This document shows, piece by piece, positions 25,830 to 35,403 of a stretch of DNA of 64,000 nt; position 1 is the first letter of the stretch, and every line of letters begins with the position of its first letter. A program made the position numbers and the translations under genes. Source of the stretch: an uncultured Roseibium sp. (GTDB taxonomy: Bacteria > Pseudomonadota > Alphaproteobacteria > Rhizobiales > Stappiaceae); contig NZ_CANMNP010000016.1 in the NCBI RefSeq assembly GCF_947499295.1, forward strand, positions 62,001-126,000, read 5' to 3'. The notes beneath the pieces were generated by a model. The model worked only from the letters and a program-made list of their open reading frames with translations. It ran no database searches and was not told where the DNA came from.

Positions 25830-28085
25830 ATGGCGACACGGGCGAAACGCCAGCCGCGGATTGAACCGACATTTGGAGAAACGGGCAGCAGTCTGCTCGA
25901 CCTGCGTCTTGGGCCGCAGGACCGTTCTTCTGCGCCTTCAGGAAAGAAAACAAGCAAAACCAAAGGCCGAAAGTCCTCAAAGACTAACAGCAGCAAAAAG
26001 CCCGCCGCAAAGAAATCCTCCCCATCACGGCGCGGACAGCCAAAAAAAAGCACAACATCTCGGCGAAGCGGACGGTCGGGTTCCAAGAGGCGAAGCCAAA
26101 AACGCAAAAATCGTTTTCAGGCACGCACTGCGTTTGGACGCCTGCTCAAACGCGGCCTTTATTGGAGTATGGTTCTAGGGATCTGGGGCTCAATCGCCGT
26201 TGTTTGCATTATCGGTTACTATGCGGCCTTTCTGCCGCCAACCTCCGAGTGGCAGGTTCCGGCCCGCCCACCCAATGTCAAGATCGTTGCGTCAAACGGC
26301 GGCCTGATCGCCAATCGTGGCGACACGGGCGGCGAAGCCGTGCGCCTCGAACAGTTGCCGCCTTACCTTCCAAATGCCGTCATAGCCATTGAAGACCGGC
26401 GCTACCGATCTCACATTGGCGTCGACCCCATCGGACTTGCGCGCGCGCTTTATACCAACGTCACTGCAGGTCGATTGACACAGGGCGGGTCAACACTCAC
26501 CCAGCAGCTTGCCAAAAACCTTTTTCTGGAACCCGATCGAACCATCAAACGAAAAATCCAGGAACTGGTGCTGGCCTTCTGGCTGGAGGCTGAATACTCC
26601 AAGGATGAGATCCTGGAGATGTATCTCAACCGGGTTTATCTCGGCTCGGGAGCCTACGGCGTGGATGCCGCTGCACGACGCTACTTCGGCAAGTCCGCTC
26701 GGTTGCTCACCATTCCCGAGGCGGCCACCATTGCCGGGCTTCTCAAAGCACCATCCCGCTATTCGCCTGCACGAAATCCAGATCTTGCCGAAGACCGTGC
26801 CCAGCTTGTTCTCGCCGCCATGCATGAAGAAGGATACATTACCGCAGGTGAGGCAAAGAATGCTCTAGCGGCGCCGGCACAGGTCGTCAGGCGCTATACC
26901 ACCGCCAGCGAGAACTACGCAGCTGATTGGGTGATGGACGTTCTGCCGCATTTCGTCGGCTCCATTGAGAAAGACATCATCGTTGACACGACCATTGACC
27001 CGGCCATGCAGAGTGCTGCCGAAACAGCGCTTCGCTCAGCACTTGAAGAAAACCGGCAGACACTCGGCGTCAGTCAGGGCGCTATAGTCACCCTTGATAC
27101 GGCAGGTGCGGTGAAGGCCATGGTAGGGGGTGCAGACTATTCAAAGAGCCAGTTCAACCGTGCCGTTTATGCCAAGCGCCAACCGGGTTCGGCCTTCAAG
27201 CCGTTTGTCTACCTGGCCGCGCTCGAAAACGGGTTGACTCCACAATCTGTGCGCCAGGACAAGCCGATCACAATTGGTGGCTGGTCCCCGAAAAACTACA
27301 CCAAACAACACTATGGCGCAGTAACACTGACACGTTCGCTCAGCCTCTCGCTCAACACCGTTGCCGCACAATTGGCATATGAAGTCGGCGTCGGAACTGT
27401 CGCAAGCACTGCGCAGCGGCTCGGTATCACTTCAGACATGAAGAAAAACCTGTCCCTGTCCCTTGGAACTTCTGAAGTGACCCCGCTGGAAATTGCATCT
27501 GCCTACGTGCCGTTTTCCAACGGCGGATATGGCGTCCTGCCGCATATAATTCGCCGCATCCGGACGGTGGACGGCAAAACCCTTTATTCGCGTTCCGGTG
27601 ATGGCCGCGGGCGCGTCGTGGCGCGCGGTGCCGTTGGCAACATGAACCTCATGATGGCGGAAACTCTGATGACGGGAACCGGCCGTAAGGCCAGACTGGA
27701 CAGCGGGCGGCCGGCAGGAGGGAAAACCGGCACCAGCCAGGATTTCCGCGACGCCTGGTTCATCGGTTACACCGGCAACCTCACCACAGCCGTTTGGTTC
27801 GGAAACGACAACAATTCACCAACCAAGAAAGCGACCGGCGGCAGTTTGCCTGCAATTGTCTGGAAAGAGGTCATGGACAAGTCGCATGATGGCCTGCCTG
27901 TTGCAGACCTGCCAGGTGTTCCAAACCTGCCGGCAAGCGTGTCGGCACCTCGAAAGCCTGTATCTGATGCGACCGTTGGATCAGGCAGCGAACCCATACC
28001 GCCAGCACCGATAGGCGGTGACCCAGAGCCAGGTGAACGCCGCGGGCCTTTGAACCTTTTGCGCAACCTTTTTGGCGGCGGCTAA
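25830..28085 (+). CDS. PBP1A-family bifunctional penicillin-binding protein
   Basis: A 751-residue class A PBP that polymerises and cross-links peptidoglycan. A long, very basic Lys/Ser/Arg-rich cytoplasmic tail occupies roughly residues 36-100. One signal anchor follows (YWSMVLGIWGSIAVVCIIGYY). The GT51 transglycosylase has catalytic Glu188 in AIEDRRYRSH and the motif QGGSTLTQQLAKNLFL. The transpeptidase has Ser454 in GSAFKPF (SxxK), SLN, and KTGTS from residue 632. The C-terminus is a short Pro/Gly-rich tail. It stands alone behind the olsB terminator, so it has its own promoter. The basic tail is unusually long and looks histone-H1-like. Confidence 0.95.
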   Translation: MATRAKRQPRIEPTFGETGSSLLDLRLGPQDRSSAPSGKKTSKTKGRKSSKTNSSKKPAAKKSSPSRRGQPKKSTTSRRSGRSGSKRRSQKRKNRFQARTAFGRLLKRGLYWSMVLGIWGSIAVVCIIGYYAAFLPPTSEWQVPARPPNVKIVASNGGLIANRGDTGGEAVRLEQLPPYLPNAVIAIEDRRYRSHIGVDPIGLARALYTNVTAGRLTQGGSTLTQQLAKNLFLEPDRTIKRKIQELVLAFWLEAEYSKDEILEMYLNRVYLGSGAYGVDAAARRYFGKSARLLTIPEAATIAGLLKAPSRYSPARNPDLAEDRAQLVLAAMHEEGYITAGEAKNALAAPAQVVRRYTTASENYAADWVMDVLPHFVGSIEKDIIVDTTIDPAMQSAAETALRSALEENRQTLGVSQGAIVTLDTAGAVKAMVGGADYSKSQFNRAVYAKRQPGSAFKPFVYLAALENGLTPQSVRQDKPITIGGWSPKNYTKQHYGAVTLTRSLSLSLNTVAAQLAYEVGVGTVASTAQRLGITSDMKKNLSLSLGTSEVTPLEIASAYVPFSNGGYGVLPHIIRRIRTVDGKTLYSRSGDGRGRVVARGAVGNMNLMMAETLMTGTGRKARLDSGRPAGGKTGTSQDFRDAWFIGYTGNLTTAVWFGNDNNSPTKKATGGSLPAIVWKEVMDKSHDGLPVADLPGVPNLPASVSAPRKPVSDATVGSGSEPIPPAPIGGDPEPGERRGPLNLLRNLFGGG

Positions 28086-28142
28086 CGGCGTCTTTGAAAA
28101 CTCAGTTCAGCTGGGTTCGTTTAAAACCGCAATGCGCTTTCA

Positions 28143-28577
28143 TCAGCACTGGTGGCTGTAGGTAAAGACCAGCGTGTCAGTGGTGTACTGTCCCGTCGGA
28201 CGGCACCGATTAAAGACTTCGCGTGTTCCCGTCACTGTCACCTGCAACTGGTCCCCACGGACTGGACCCTCGACGAAATACTCCAGAGGCGAACCAGGGC
28301 AGAACTTTGAGAATACGCGCGCTGTCCCAGAGTACCAATTGCCATTCTTCACGCCGCTGAATAGCAGAGTTCCACGCTGGACACCTGCATTGCGCAGAAC
28401 ATTTCTTGGAACTTCATAAGACAACCATCGTTGATTGCCCTGCGCTTGCAATCGCATGAGGGATCCGTTGTGATTCCAGCAGCTGTCGGCAAACGCTTCG
28501 CCTGAAATAGCTGTGACAAGTCCAACCAGCACAGCCAGGCTCAAAACTTTGGCCCACAAAAACTTCAGATAAAACAT
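28143..28577 (-). CDS. Small secreted protein of unknown function
   Basis: A 144-residue protein with a clear signal peptide (hydrophobic core VLSLAVLVGLVTAISG, cleavage likely after EAFA at ~31). The mature part of ~113 residues has four cysteines (in DSCWNHNG, SKFCPGSP, FNRCRPTG and the C-terminal SHQC), consistent with two disulfides in the periplasm. The pattern of LLFSGVKNGNWYSGTARVFS and GDQLQVTVTGTREVF suggests a small beta-sandwich. I do not recognise the family. It is convergent with the PBP1A gene. Confidence 0.75.
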   Translation of the reverse strand: MFYLKFLWAKVLSLAVLVGLVTAISGEAFADSCWNHNGSLMRLQAQGNQRWLSYEVPRNVLRNAGVQRGTLLFSGVKNGNWYSGTARVFSKFCPGSPLEYFVEGPVRGDQLQVTVTGTREVFNRCRPTGQYTTDTLVFTYSHQC

Positions 28578-28640
28578 GCATCGCCTCCCAATTAAGCCCG
28601 GGAAAGCGAAACATATTCTCTGGATTTTGCAATTGGCAAA

Positions 28641-29378
28641 TTAACCGAACCCGTGAAGGTGAAGCCCGTTTTCTTTCAACCATACTCTGGCGCGCGGCGT
28701 TTGAGGGGCCAAGCGCTCACACAAACGCCAAAATCGGGTCGAGTGATTCATTTCGCGCAAGTGTGCCACTTCGTGCGCTGCGACATAGTCCAGGATGTCG
28801 GGGGGTGCCAATATCAGACGCCATGAAAAGGAAAGTCGCCCATTGGACGCGCAAGAACCCCAACGGCTCTTGGTATCGCGAATACTGATTGCCGCGATCT
28901 TCTCATCAATTGCCGCCGCGTGAATCCTTGCCCGATCTGTCAAGTCGGCACGCGCCTGCGCCTTCAGCCAGGTCGTGACCTTTCGTGGAATGTGGTCCTC
29001 CGCGCCCGGCACAAAGAGAGCAGGGAACGCATCTTCCGTTGCACCGACCGACACCAAACCTCGCAATTTGCCGGTCGACACAATGACATGGTCCTCTCCG
29101 CGCAATGGCAGAATATCGCCAGTTTGAAAAGCAACATGATCCGGCCGGTCCTGAAGCCGTGCGACCAGCCAATCGATGTGCTGTCTTGCGAAATGCTCCG
29201 CACGAGCGAGATTGCCGCCTCCCGGAACCGTGAGAACAGGTCCTGAACTGTCAGCCGGAAGCCGAAGCAGATATCGTTGAGCCCTCGGATTGGCACGCAA
29301 ACGAATGCGCACTTCGCTCGTTTCTGTCTGAATATCGATGTGTTCCGGCAGGCGCTTTTTACCGAGGCGTGAAAACAT
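28641..29378 (-). CDS. YgjP-like (DUF45) zinc metallopeptidase-fold protein
   Basis: A 245-residue protein of the YgjP/DUF45 family (M48-like fold). The zinc-binding helix YVAAHEVAHLREMNHSTRFW gives HExxH plus the downstream His. The family segment IRDTKSRWGSCASNGRLSFSWRLILAPPDILDYV lies just before it. The N-terminal half carries the usual IRLRANPRAQRYLLRLP stretch. Physiological substrates of the family are not established. Confidence 0.9.
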   Translation of the reverse strand: MFSRLGKKRLPEHIDIQTETSEVRIRLRANPRAQRYLLRLPADSSGPVLTVPGGGNLARAEHFARQHIDWLVARLQDRPDHVAFQTGDILPLRGEDHVIVSTGKLRGLVSVGATEDAFPALFVPGAEDHIPRKVTTWLKAQARADLTDRARIHAAAIDEKIAAISIRDTKSRWGSCASNGRLSFSWRLILAPPDILDYVAAHEVAHLREMNHSTRFWRLCERLAPQTPRARVWLKENGLHLHGFG

Positions 29379-29519
29379 GCTGTACGTGTATCCGGCGAAT
29401 CATAGGCTTCGATCTTAAGACGTTTTTGCAAGCAATTCTCGCAAGAAACGCAGCCGTTTTAGCGCGGCGATGGTATCTGATTGATAAACAGGACTGACCG
29501 AACCAGGCACAGAAACGAC

Positions 29520-29550
29520 GAAAGCGGCGCTTCAAAAAAGCGCCGCTTTC
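29520..29550. terminator. Strong hairpin between the DUF2852 and YgjP-like genes
   Basis: GAAAGCGGCGC and GCGCCGCTTTC form an 11-bp perfect stem with a 9-nt A-rich loop, 37 nt past the stop of the minus-strand DUF2852 gene. Read on the minus strand the T-run falls in the loop and not after the stem, so it may be a processing or stability hairpin as much as an intrinsic terminator. Confidence 0.55.
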
Positions 29551-29587
29551 GGTCAGGCCGCCCGGAGGTGGGTCTGGGAGGAAAGAC

Positions 29588-30028
29588 TTACAACGGTGCG
29601 GGTTCCGCGCCGCCGGTGTTCCGTCCCCGGTTGGCCATGAAGCGGTCGAATTCTTCCTGATCACGTGCCCGACGCAACTCACGAAGGAAATTGTCGAATT
29701 CAGCACGCATCTCATCGAGTTTGGCGCGTTCTTCTTCCAGCCGTTTCAGCTCAGCTTCGCGGTAGTCATCGAACGCAACATTTCCGGTGCGCGCGGCGCC
29801 AGTCGAGTTTGACATTTGATCAAATGCTCCCTTTAGCGGACTCCCCCGCCATTGATCTTTCGCATCGCGGAACATTCCCTCGAAGCGATCGCCCCAGAGA
29901 ATATAGGCGAGCATAGCCAGGCCAAGTGGCCAGAAAACCACGAACCCCAGAACCATCAGGCCGATGGTTGCAGGCGTCCAGGCAGGTTTGATCATGCAAC
30001 TTTTGGTCGTCGTCATCATCCTATCCAT
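29588..30028 (-). CDS. DUF2852 family membrane protein
   Basis: A 146-residue protein typical of alphaproteobacterial DUF2852. A membrane helix (IGLMVLGFVVFWPLGLAMLAYILWG) is followed by a helical, charged region (FDDYREAELKRLEEERAKLDEMRAEFDNFLRELRRA, ~88-123) likely to form a coiled coil. Further Met codons at 30019 and 30016 are equally possible starts. The role is unknown. Confidence 0.85.
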   Translation of the reverse strand: MDRMMTTTKSCMIKPAWTPATIGLMVLGFVVFWPLGLAMLAYILWGDRFEGMFRDAKDQWRGSPLKGAFDQMSNSTGAARTGNVAFDDYREAELKRLEEERAKLDEMRAEFDNFLRELRRARDQEEFDRFMANRGRNTGGAEPAPL

Positions 30029-30177
30029 TTAAGACATCCACGATCAACAGGTGGGGATTGTCGTCGCACGCTTCAAGGATTTGTGATGTTCAACACAGGT
30101 CAAAAGACAACAGAAAACCCGGTCACCGTTGCAGAGGATCGGGCTTAAGATACTCAAATGATTGGGGTTAATTTGAT

Positions 30178-30873
30178 CTAGTCTTCAAAAGGACCATCGA
30201 TCACATGTTGGGCGGAATAGTTTGCCAACAGCTTTTCCCGATGCCATTCACCCGCCATTGGCGCGTTGGCATATTCATGAAAACACGGTGTTCCAAGAGT
30301 GAAGTGGAGCAGTTTCGCATCCGGGTTCGGACCCAGTTCGTCGGGCAGCCAGTTCCATTCGATCGGCAACTCGCCAATCAGGTCATCTTCAAGCCAGGTG
30401 AAGCGATGAAGCTGTGCACCGGTTGCATTCATGACGAAGTCCGGCGTCACGGCCCGGTTGGCCGGGTGCCCACAATTCCAAAGAACGACAGAAGACCAGT
30501 TCTTGCGAGGGTAATTCTCGTTTTTCGATCCAAGGTATTTTGTTGTTTGCTTGGTCTTGTAGTCATGATGCACACACATGACGGCCTTGCTCTCGTCGCG
30601 TAGCGCGAACAATTTGGCGATGTCATCCCGGACAATCATATCCCCATCCATGAACAACGCCCAGCCGTTGTAGTTCATCAGGTTTGGAATGAGAAACCGG
30701 GTGTAGATGAAATGGTTCGAGCCGTCCGTGTGCGTTTCGTTGTAGGTTTTCAGGTTGTGCAGCGACAGAGGCGTGATTGCCAGAACATCGCTGGACTGCC
30801 GTGTGAGACTGTTGGCACAAACATGATAAGCGACCGCCTCACGCGGATCGTAACCAATGAAAATATTCAGCAC
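30178..30873 (-). CDS. Glycosyltransferase-like protein (GT-A fold, DxD motif)
   Basis: A ~231-residue protein starting VLNIFIGYDPREAVAYHVCANSL, a form seen in small bacterial glycosyltransferases related to GT8. The metal/nucleotide-sugar motif is FMDGDMIV, and later features are HDYKTKQTTKYLG and the HFTLGTPCFHEY end. There is no membrane segment. I chose GTG 30873 because GGAGG lies 8 nt upstream (30882-30886) and the family-like sequence begins right there; an ATG at 30951 would add 26 unconserved-looking residues. Donor and acceptor sugars are unknown. Confidence 0.78.
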   Translation of the reverse strand: MLNIFIGYDPREAVAYHVCANSLTRQSSDVLAITPLSLHNLKTYNETHTDGSNHFIYTRFLIPNLMNYNGWALFMDGDMIVRDDIAKLFALRDESKAVMCVHHDYKTKQTTKYLGSKNENYPRKNWSSVVLWNCGHPANRAVTPDFVMNATGAQLHRFTWLEDDLIGELPIEWNWLPDELGPNPDAKLLHFTLGTPCFHEYANAPMAGEWHREKLLANYSAQHVIDGPFED

Positions 30874-30980
30874 TTGGGGAACCTCCGGCCTCGCTTCATG
30901 ACCGGTCTTGTATTGGTCAAAATGGGTGGAATCAACCACAGCTATCAGCAAGTCAGAAAATACTGGACTTTTAGAGACAA

Positions 30981-31009
30981 GTTTCAGGCGTCTTGAAGAC
31001 GCCTGAAAC
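30981..31009. terminator. Perfect palindrome just after phaZ
   Basis: GTTTCAGGCGTCTT and AAGACGCCTGAAAC are 14-nt perfect arms around a single central G, 8 nt beyond the phaZ stop. As RNA it would form a strong stem with a very short loop and could end or protect the phaZ transcript. No T-run follows on the minus strand. Confidence 0.5.
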
Positions 31010-31016
31010 AGTTCAA

Positions 31017-32576
31017 TCAGCCGACAGCTTCAGACAACTGCTTGGCTTGTTTGATCCAATTGTCACGTGCAATCCGGCCTCGAAAGTCAAGTTTGCCATC
31101 CAAGGCTAGGATCTGCTCTTTGGTCAACGAGGCGATTTGCCAAAAGTGAAAGATACCTGCCTCATTTAGTGCCGATTCCAGCTTGGGGCCAACCCCTGTG
31201 ATTTCTTTCAAGTTGTCCGCAACTCCATCTGGCTTGGTCAACAGGATTTCTTCCAGCGGACCAGCTTTTTTGCCAGCGGTCTTCTTGGGTTTCGGCGGTG
31301 CAGGCGAAGTCGCTTTCTTGATCGGCTTCTGTTTCGGCGCCTGCTGCCCGTTCCTGTTTGAGCGGATGAAATCCATAACCCGCGGCGCGATCTCCGAACG
31401 CCATCGTGAACCATTGAAGACACCATAGTGGCCCACATTGGGTTGCTCGTAATGCGCTTTCATGGAATCCGGCAAACTTACGCATAGGTCATGAGCCGCA
31501 CGGGTCTGACCGCGTCCGGTGATATCGTCTTTCTCGCCTTCTACCGTAAGAAGGGCTGTCCGCGTGATCTTGCTGCAATCGACCAGTCGGCCGTTATGCG
31601 TCATGGTTCCGTTCGGCAGTGCGTGCTCAATGAAAACGGTTTCGACGGTCTGAAGATAGAATTCTGCCGTCAAATCCATGACCGCAAGATATTCATCATA
31701 AAACTCCCGGTGTTTTTCCGCGCTGTCACCATCACCTTCGACCAGATGCTGGAAAAACTCTCGATGGGCTGTGAGATGCCGATCGAGGTTCATGCTCATG
31801 AAACCTGACAGCTGAAGAAATCCCGGATAGACGTCGCGCATGAATCCCGGATGCGGGAAGGGCACCTTCATCACGACGTTTTTCTTGAACCAATCAAGAC
31901 CTTTGGCGACCGCCAGATCGTTCACAGCCGTCGGTGCCACCCGCGTATCGATTGGGCCACCCATCAGTGTCATGGTTGATGGGATATAGGGATCCTCTCG
32001 ATCTTCCATGACCGCAACCGCGGCCAGCACCGGAACAGATGGCTGACAGACGCCCAGAACATGTGCATCGGGTCCAAGGAAATGCAGGATCGAAATTATG
32101 TAGTCGATATAATCGTCCAGATCGAACTTGCCCTCTTGCACAGGCACCATACGGGCATCGATCCAGTCGGTGATGAAGACATCTGCATTCGGCATCATTG
32201 CTTCGACAGTGCCACGCAGAAGCGTCGCATAGTGCCCGGACATTGGCGCAACAATCAGCACCTTCGGATCATTCCGATGGGACGTTACGCCCCGTTCAAA
32301 ATGAATGAGATCGCAGAACGGGCGGCTCCAGACAATGTTCTCGCGCACTGGAACCCTGACGCCACCAACACTGGTTTCCTTCAGGCCGAAATCGGGTTTT
32401 CCATATCGACGAGTTGTGCGTTCCAGAACCTCACACCCAGCAGCAATCTGGCGCCCGTAACTGGTGTGCGTCAACGGATTGAGCGGGTTCTGAAAATAGA
32501 GCCGTGTCATGTCGGCGACCGCACGCCACGGTGCCATCGCCGCGTGGTTCAACTCGTAAAGGTGATAAAATGGCAA
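31017..32576 (-). CDS. phaZ: Intracellular PHA depolymerase fused to a C-terminal HhH domain
   Basis: This 519-residue protein degrades stored polyhydroxyalkanoate. The depolymerase part (~1-410) opens PFYHLYELNHAAMAPWRA. The catalytic Cys177 sits in GVCQPSVPV (the cysteine version of the lipase box), with Asp351 in EKDDITG and His383 in VGHYGVFNG as likely partners. A Lys/Pro/Ala-rich linker (~411-438) leads to a helix-hairpin-helix-like domain (~454-519: LKEITGVGPKLESALNEAGI, then LTKEQILALDG). TTG 32576 is chosen because AAGGAG lies 8 nt upstream and the protein then begins at the conserved family N-terminus. Readings from 32636 or 32711 add sequence without support. The fused domain is unusual and could bind nucleic acid or a partner protein. 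Confidence 0.88.
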   Translation of the reverse strand: MPFYHLYELNHAAMAPWRAVADMTRLYFQNPLNPLTHTSYGRQIAAGCEVLERTTRRYGKPDFGLKETSVGGVRVPVRENIVWSRPFCDLIHFERGVTSHRNDPKVLIVAPMSGHYATLLRGTVEAMMPNADVFITDWIDARMVPVQEGKFDLDDYIDYIISILHFLGPDAHVLGVCQPSVPVLAAVAVMEDREDPYIPSTMTLMGGPIDTRVAPTAVNDLAVAKGLDWFKKNVVMKVPFPHPGFMRDVYPGFLQLSGFMSMNLDRHLTAHREFFQHLVEGDGDSAEKHREFYDEYLAVMDLTAEFYLQTVETVFIEHALPNGTMTHNGRLVDCSKITRTALLTVEGEKDDITGRGQTRAAHDLCVSLPDSMKAHYEQPNVGHYGVFNGSRWRSEIAPRVMDFIRSNRNGQQAPKQKPIKKATSPAPPKPKKTAGKKAGPLEEILLTKPDGVADNLKEITGVGPKLESALNEAGIFHFWQIASLTKEQILALDGKLDFRGRIARDNWIKQAKQLSEAVG

Positions 32577-32859
32577 AGGCGCATCTCCTTGGTTTACGAA
32601 GCCGCCGCCTGCCCCTTTGTTGAAATCAAAAAACATCTTGCCCACGGCCCGTCTGTTGTTGCACCATCTATTGCATCGCAACAGGATAGCTAGGTGCGCT
32701 GCCACCCGCAATACTGCTAATTGTTAGGCGGTTGCGGTGCTAAGTCCAAAGAATAACGGCCAAACTTGCGCGCTCGGGCTGCTTTTTCGCACCGCAAAAA
32801 CACAGATTAGGCTGTGATATCATACCGGTAGGACTTGGTATCGCTTTTGGATTCAACGC

Positions 32860-34023
32860 TCAGGCAGCCAAGTCTGCGACAACGGCATCGAGCACAAAAA
32901 AACCTTCTCGCGTCGCACGTACCCGGTTTTCCCCTACTCGTTCCACCATATTATGCTCAAGAAGCGCATTCAGGCGTTTAGGATCGATGGATCTGTGAGC
33001 AAATCGCTCATACCGGCCAAGGTCGATGCCTTCTTTAAGTCTCAGGCCCATCAGCAGAAACTCGTCGCCCTGTTCCTCTTCCGAAAGGCCGGAATTCTCC
33101 ACCAGTGCATGGCCGACCTGCTCGACATTTTCAAGCCATGTTTCCGGGTGCCGCTCGGTCGCCGTTGCGAGCCTGTTGACCCCGACAGTCAACCGGCCAT
33201 GCGCTCCGGGACCAACACCGACATAGTCTCCATAGCGCCAATAGACCAGGTTATGCCGGCATTCAGCGTCAGGTCTGGCATGGTTGGACACCTCATAAGC
33301 CGGAAGGCCGGCTGCGGTTGTCACGTCTTGGGTAAGTTCATAAAATTCTGCGCCCAGGTCAGGTTCCGGCATCTTTAGTTTGCCAGCCTGGTAAAGATTG
33401 AAAAACGGCGTCCCTTCTTCAATCGTCAGTTGATAGAGCGACAGATGATCGGCAGCCAGCCCGATCGCCTCTTCGAGTTCTTGGCGCCAACCATCAGGTG
33501 TTTGGCCCGGCCGGGCATAGATCAGATCAAATGAAAGCCGCGGGAACGTCGCTCGGGCGGTTTCGATCGCATTTCTTGCAGTTCCGGCATCGTGCAGGCG
33601 GCCAAGAAGTTTCAAGTCCGCGTCAATCAACGATTGAACCCCAAGCGACACCCTGTTTACACCTGCAGCGCGATAGCCCTTGAAGCGGTCTGCCTCAACG
33701 GAAGAAGGATTGGCCTCCAGGGAGATCTCAGCATCAGCGTCAAGGGACCAGAGCTCTGAGACCTTGTTCAGAATTCGCCCGACTGTTTCGGGCTCCATCA
33801 AAGACGGTGTTCCCCCACCCAAGAAGATGGATTCAACTGTCTTACCCTTTGTCAATTCTGCAAAGTGACTGAGTTCCCGCTCAAATGCCGAGGCAAACCT
33901 CGCCTGATCGACACCTTGATGGCGCACATGCGAGTTGAAATCGCAATACGGGCACTTTGCTGCACAGAAGGGCCAATGCACATAAATGCCGAAGCCGCCT
34001 TCCGTCTCCCCCAATCCCCTCAC
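32860..34023 (-). CDS. hemW: Radical SAM heme chaperone HemW
   Basis: A 387-residue HemW (often misannotated as oxygen-independent coproporphyrinogen oxidase). The radical-SAM cysteines are C20, C24 and C27 in WPFCAAKCPYCDF. Other markers are FLGGGTPSLM, LEANPSSVEADRFKGYRAAGVNRVSLGVQS and LIYARPGQT. HemW binds heme and delivers it to respiratory enzymes. The start is GTG at 34023, 6 nt after the rdgB stop, so rph-rdgB-hemW form a minus-strand operon. Confidence 0.95.
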   Translation of the reverse strand: MRGLGETEGGFGIYVHWPFCAAKCPYCDFNSHVRHQGVDQARFASAFERELSHFAELTKGKTVESIFLGGGTPSLMEPETVGRILNKVSELWSLDADAEISLEANPSSVEADRFKGYRAAGVNRVSLGVQSLIDADLKLLGRLHDAGTARNAIETARATFPRLSFDLIYARPGQTPDGWRQELEEAIGLAADHLSLYQLTIEEGTPFFNLYQAGKLKMPEPDLGAEFYELTQDVTTAAGLPAYEVSNHARPDAECRHNLVYWRYGDYVGVGPGAHGRLTVGVNRLATATERHPETWLENVEQVGHALVENSGLSEEEQGDEFLLMGLRLKEGIDLGRYERFAHRSIDPKRLNALLEHNMVERVGENRVRATREGFFVLDAVVADLAA

Positions 34024-34029
34024 TTTGGT

Positions 34030-34674
34030 CTAGCCCTCCAGGCAGTTTGCCGCGAATGTCTGAAAAGCACGCGCTCTGTGGGACAAAGCTGGTTTGTCTT
34101 TTGACCAGCCGTGCTTTTCCTCAGATGACATTTCACCAAAGGTTCTGGTGTGACCGTCCGGCTGGAACACCGGGTCATATCCGAAGCCCTGAGTACCGCG
34201 CGGCGGCCAGACGATTTCGCCTTCGACTTCACCCCTGAACGACTCTTCGTGCCCATCGGGCCACGCCAAACACAGGACCGCAACAAAGGAGCTGCGCCTT
34301 TGAGCCGCCGATCCCCCTCCTGCGGACTGAAGTTTTTCCTCAATGGTGCGCATCGCCATGGCAAAATCCTTGTCCGGGCCTGCCCATCGCGCTGAATAAA
34401 TACCTGGATCACCACCCAGTGCCTCAACGCAGAAGCCGCTGTCATCTGCAAGCGCCGGCAGCTGAGAGGCCTTTGCAGCTGCATGCGCCTTCAATGCAGC
34501 ATTTTCCTCAAAGGTGACACCGGTCTCTTCCGGCTCCGGCAGATCAAGATCGGAGGCTGAAACCACATCAAACCCGTAGGGCTGAAGCAACTCGTTAATT
34601 TCCCGGATCTTTCCCTTGTTGTGGCTCGCCACGACAAGTCTGCCTGGATCCAATTTCCGGTGACCCATGTTCAA
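34030..34674 (-). CDS. rdgB: XTP/dITP diphosphatase
   Basis: A 214-residue Ham1/RdgB pyrophosphatase that removes non-canonical purine triphosphates (dITP, XTP). The signature region [18 protein letters not shown] starts at residue ~13, followed by [28 protein letters not shown] and the C-terminal [19 protein letters not shown]. Met3 is an equally good start. It lies 15 nt after rph and 6 nt before hemW. Confidence 0.97.
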   Translation of the reverse strand: MNMGHRKLDPGRLVVASHNKGKIREINELLQPYGFDVVSASDLDLPEPEETGVTFEENAALKAHAAAKASQLPALADDSGFCVEALGGDPGIYSARWAGPDKDFAMAMRTIEEKLQSAGGGSAAQRRSSFVAVLCLAWPDGHEESFRGEVEGEIVWPPRGTQGFGYDPVFQPDGHTRTFGEMSSEEKHGWSKDKPALSHRARAFQTFAANCLEG

Positions 34675-34689
34675 TACCCTTCAAGGCTC

Positions 34690-35403
34690 CTAGAGAATGG
34701 CCATCTTCTGGAGATCGACCAACCGTCCAATTCCCGACTTTGCAAGGCCGAGCAGTTGACCAAATTCTTCTTCCGAAAATGGTGCACCTTCTGCAGTCCC
34801 TTGGATTTCAACAATCCCACCGGAGCCGGTCATAACAAAATTGGCGTCGGTTTCCGCTGTGCTGTCTTCCGCGTAATCCAGATCAAGCACAGTTGCGCCT
34901 TCATAAATTCCGCAGGAAATCGCGGCGATGTGGTCTTTCAGAACCTCACCTGAGACCATATCCCGAGCCTTCATCCACTCAACGCAATCCCGCAATGCCA
35001 CCCAGGCACCTGTGATGGAAGCCGTCCGTGTGCCGCCGTCCGCCTGAATAACATCGCAGTCGACACTGATCTGAGCTTCGCCAAGTGCTTGCAGATCAAC
35101 AACTGCGCGCAGAGATCTTCCAATCAGACGTTGGATTTCCTGGGTGCGGCCAGACTGTTTTCCGGCGGCCGCTTCTCTGCGCATACGGTCGCCGGTGGCG
35201 CGCGGCAACATTCCGTACTCAGCGGTTACCCAACCGCGATTCTGACCGCGCAACCAGGGCGGTACACGCTCTTCCAGGCTGGCGGTGCACAGAACGTGCG
35301 TGTCACCGAATTTCACCAGGCAAGACCCTTCGGCATGTTTGGAGACGCCCCGTTCCAGGGTGACTGCCCGCAGTTCGTCGGCTGCACGTTTTGACGGACG
35401 CAT
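34690..35403 (-). CDS. rph: Ribonuclease PH
   Basis: A 237-residue phosphorolytic exoribonuclease that trims tRNA 3' ends. It begins [14 protein letters not shown] and shows the family segments [55 protein letters not shown] and [18 protein letters not shown]. It is divergent from hrcA and first in the rph-rdgB-hemW run. Confidence 0.97.
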   Translation of the reverse strand: MRPSKRAADELRAVTLERGVSKHAEGSCLVKFGDTHVLCTASLEERVPPWLRGQNRGWVTAEYGMLPRATGDRMRREAAAGKQSGRTQEIQRLIGRSLRAVVDLQALGEAQISVDCDVIQADGGTRTASITGAWVALRDCVEWMKARDMVSGEVLKDHIAAISCGIYEGATVLDLDYAEDSTAETDANFVMTGSGGIVEIQGTAEGAPFSEEEFGQLLGLAKSGIGRLVDLQKMAIL

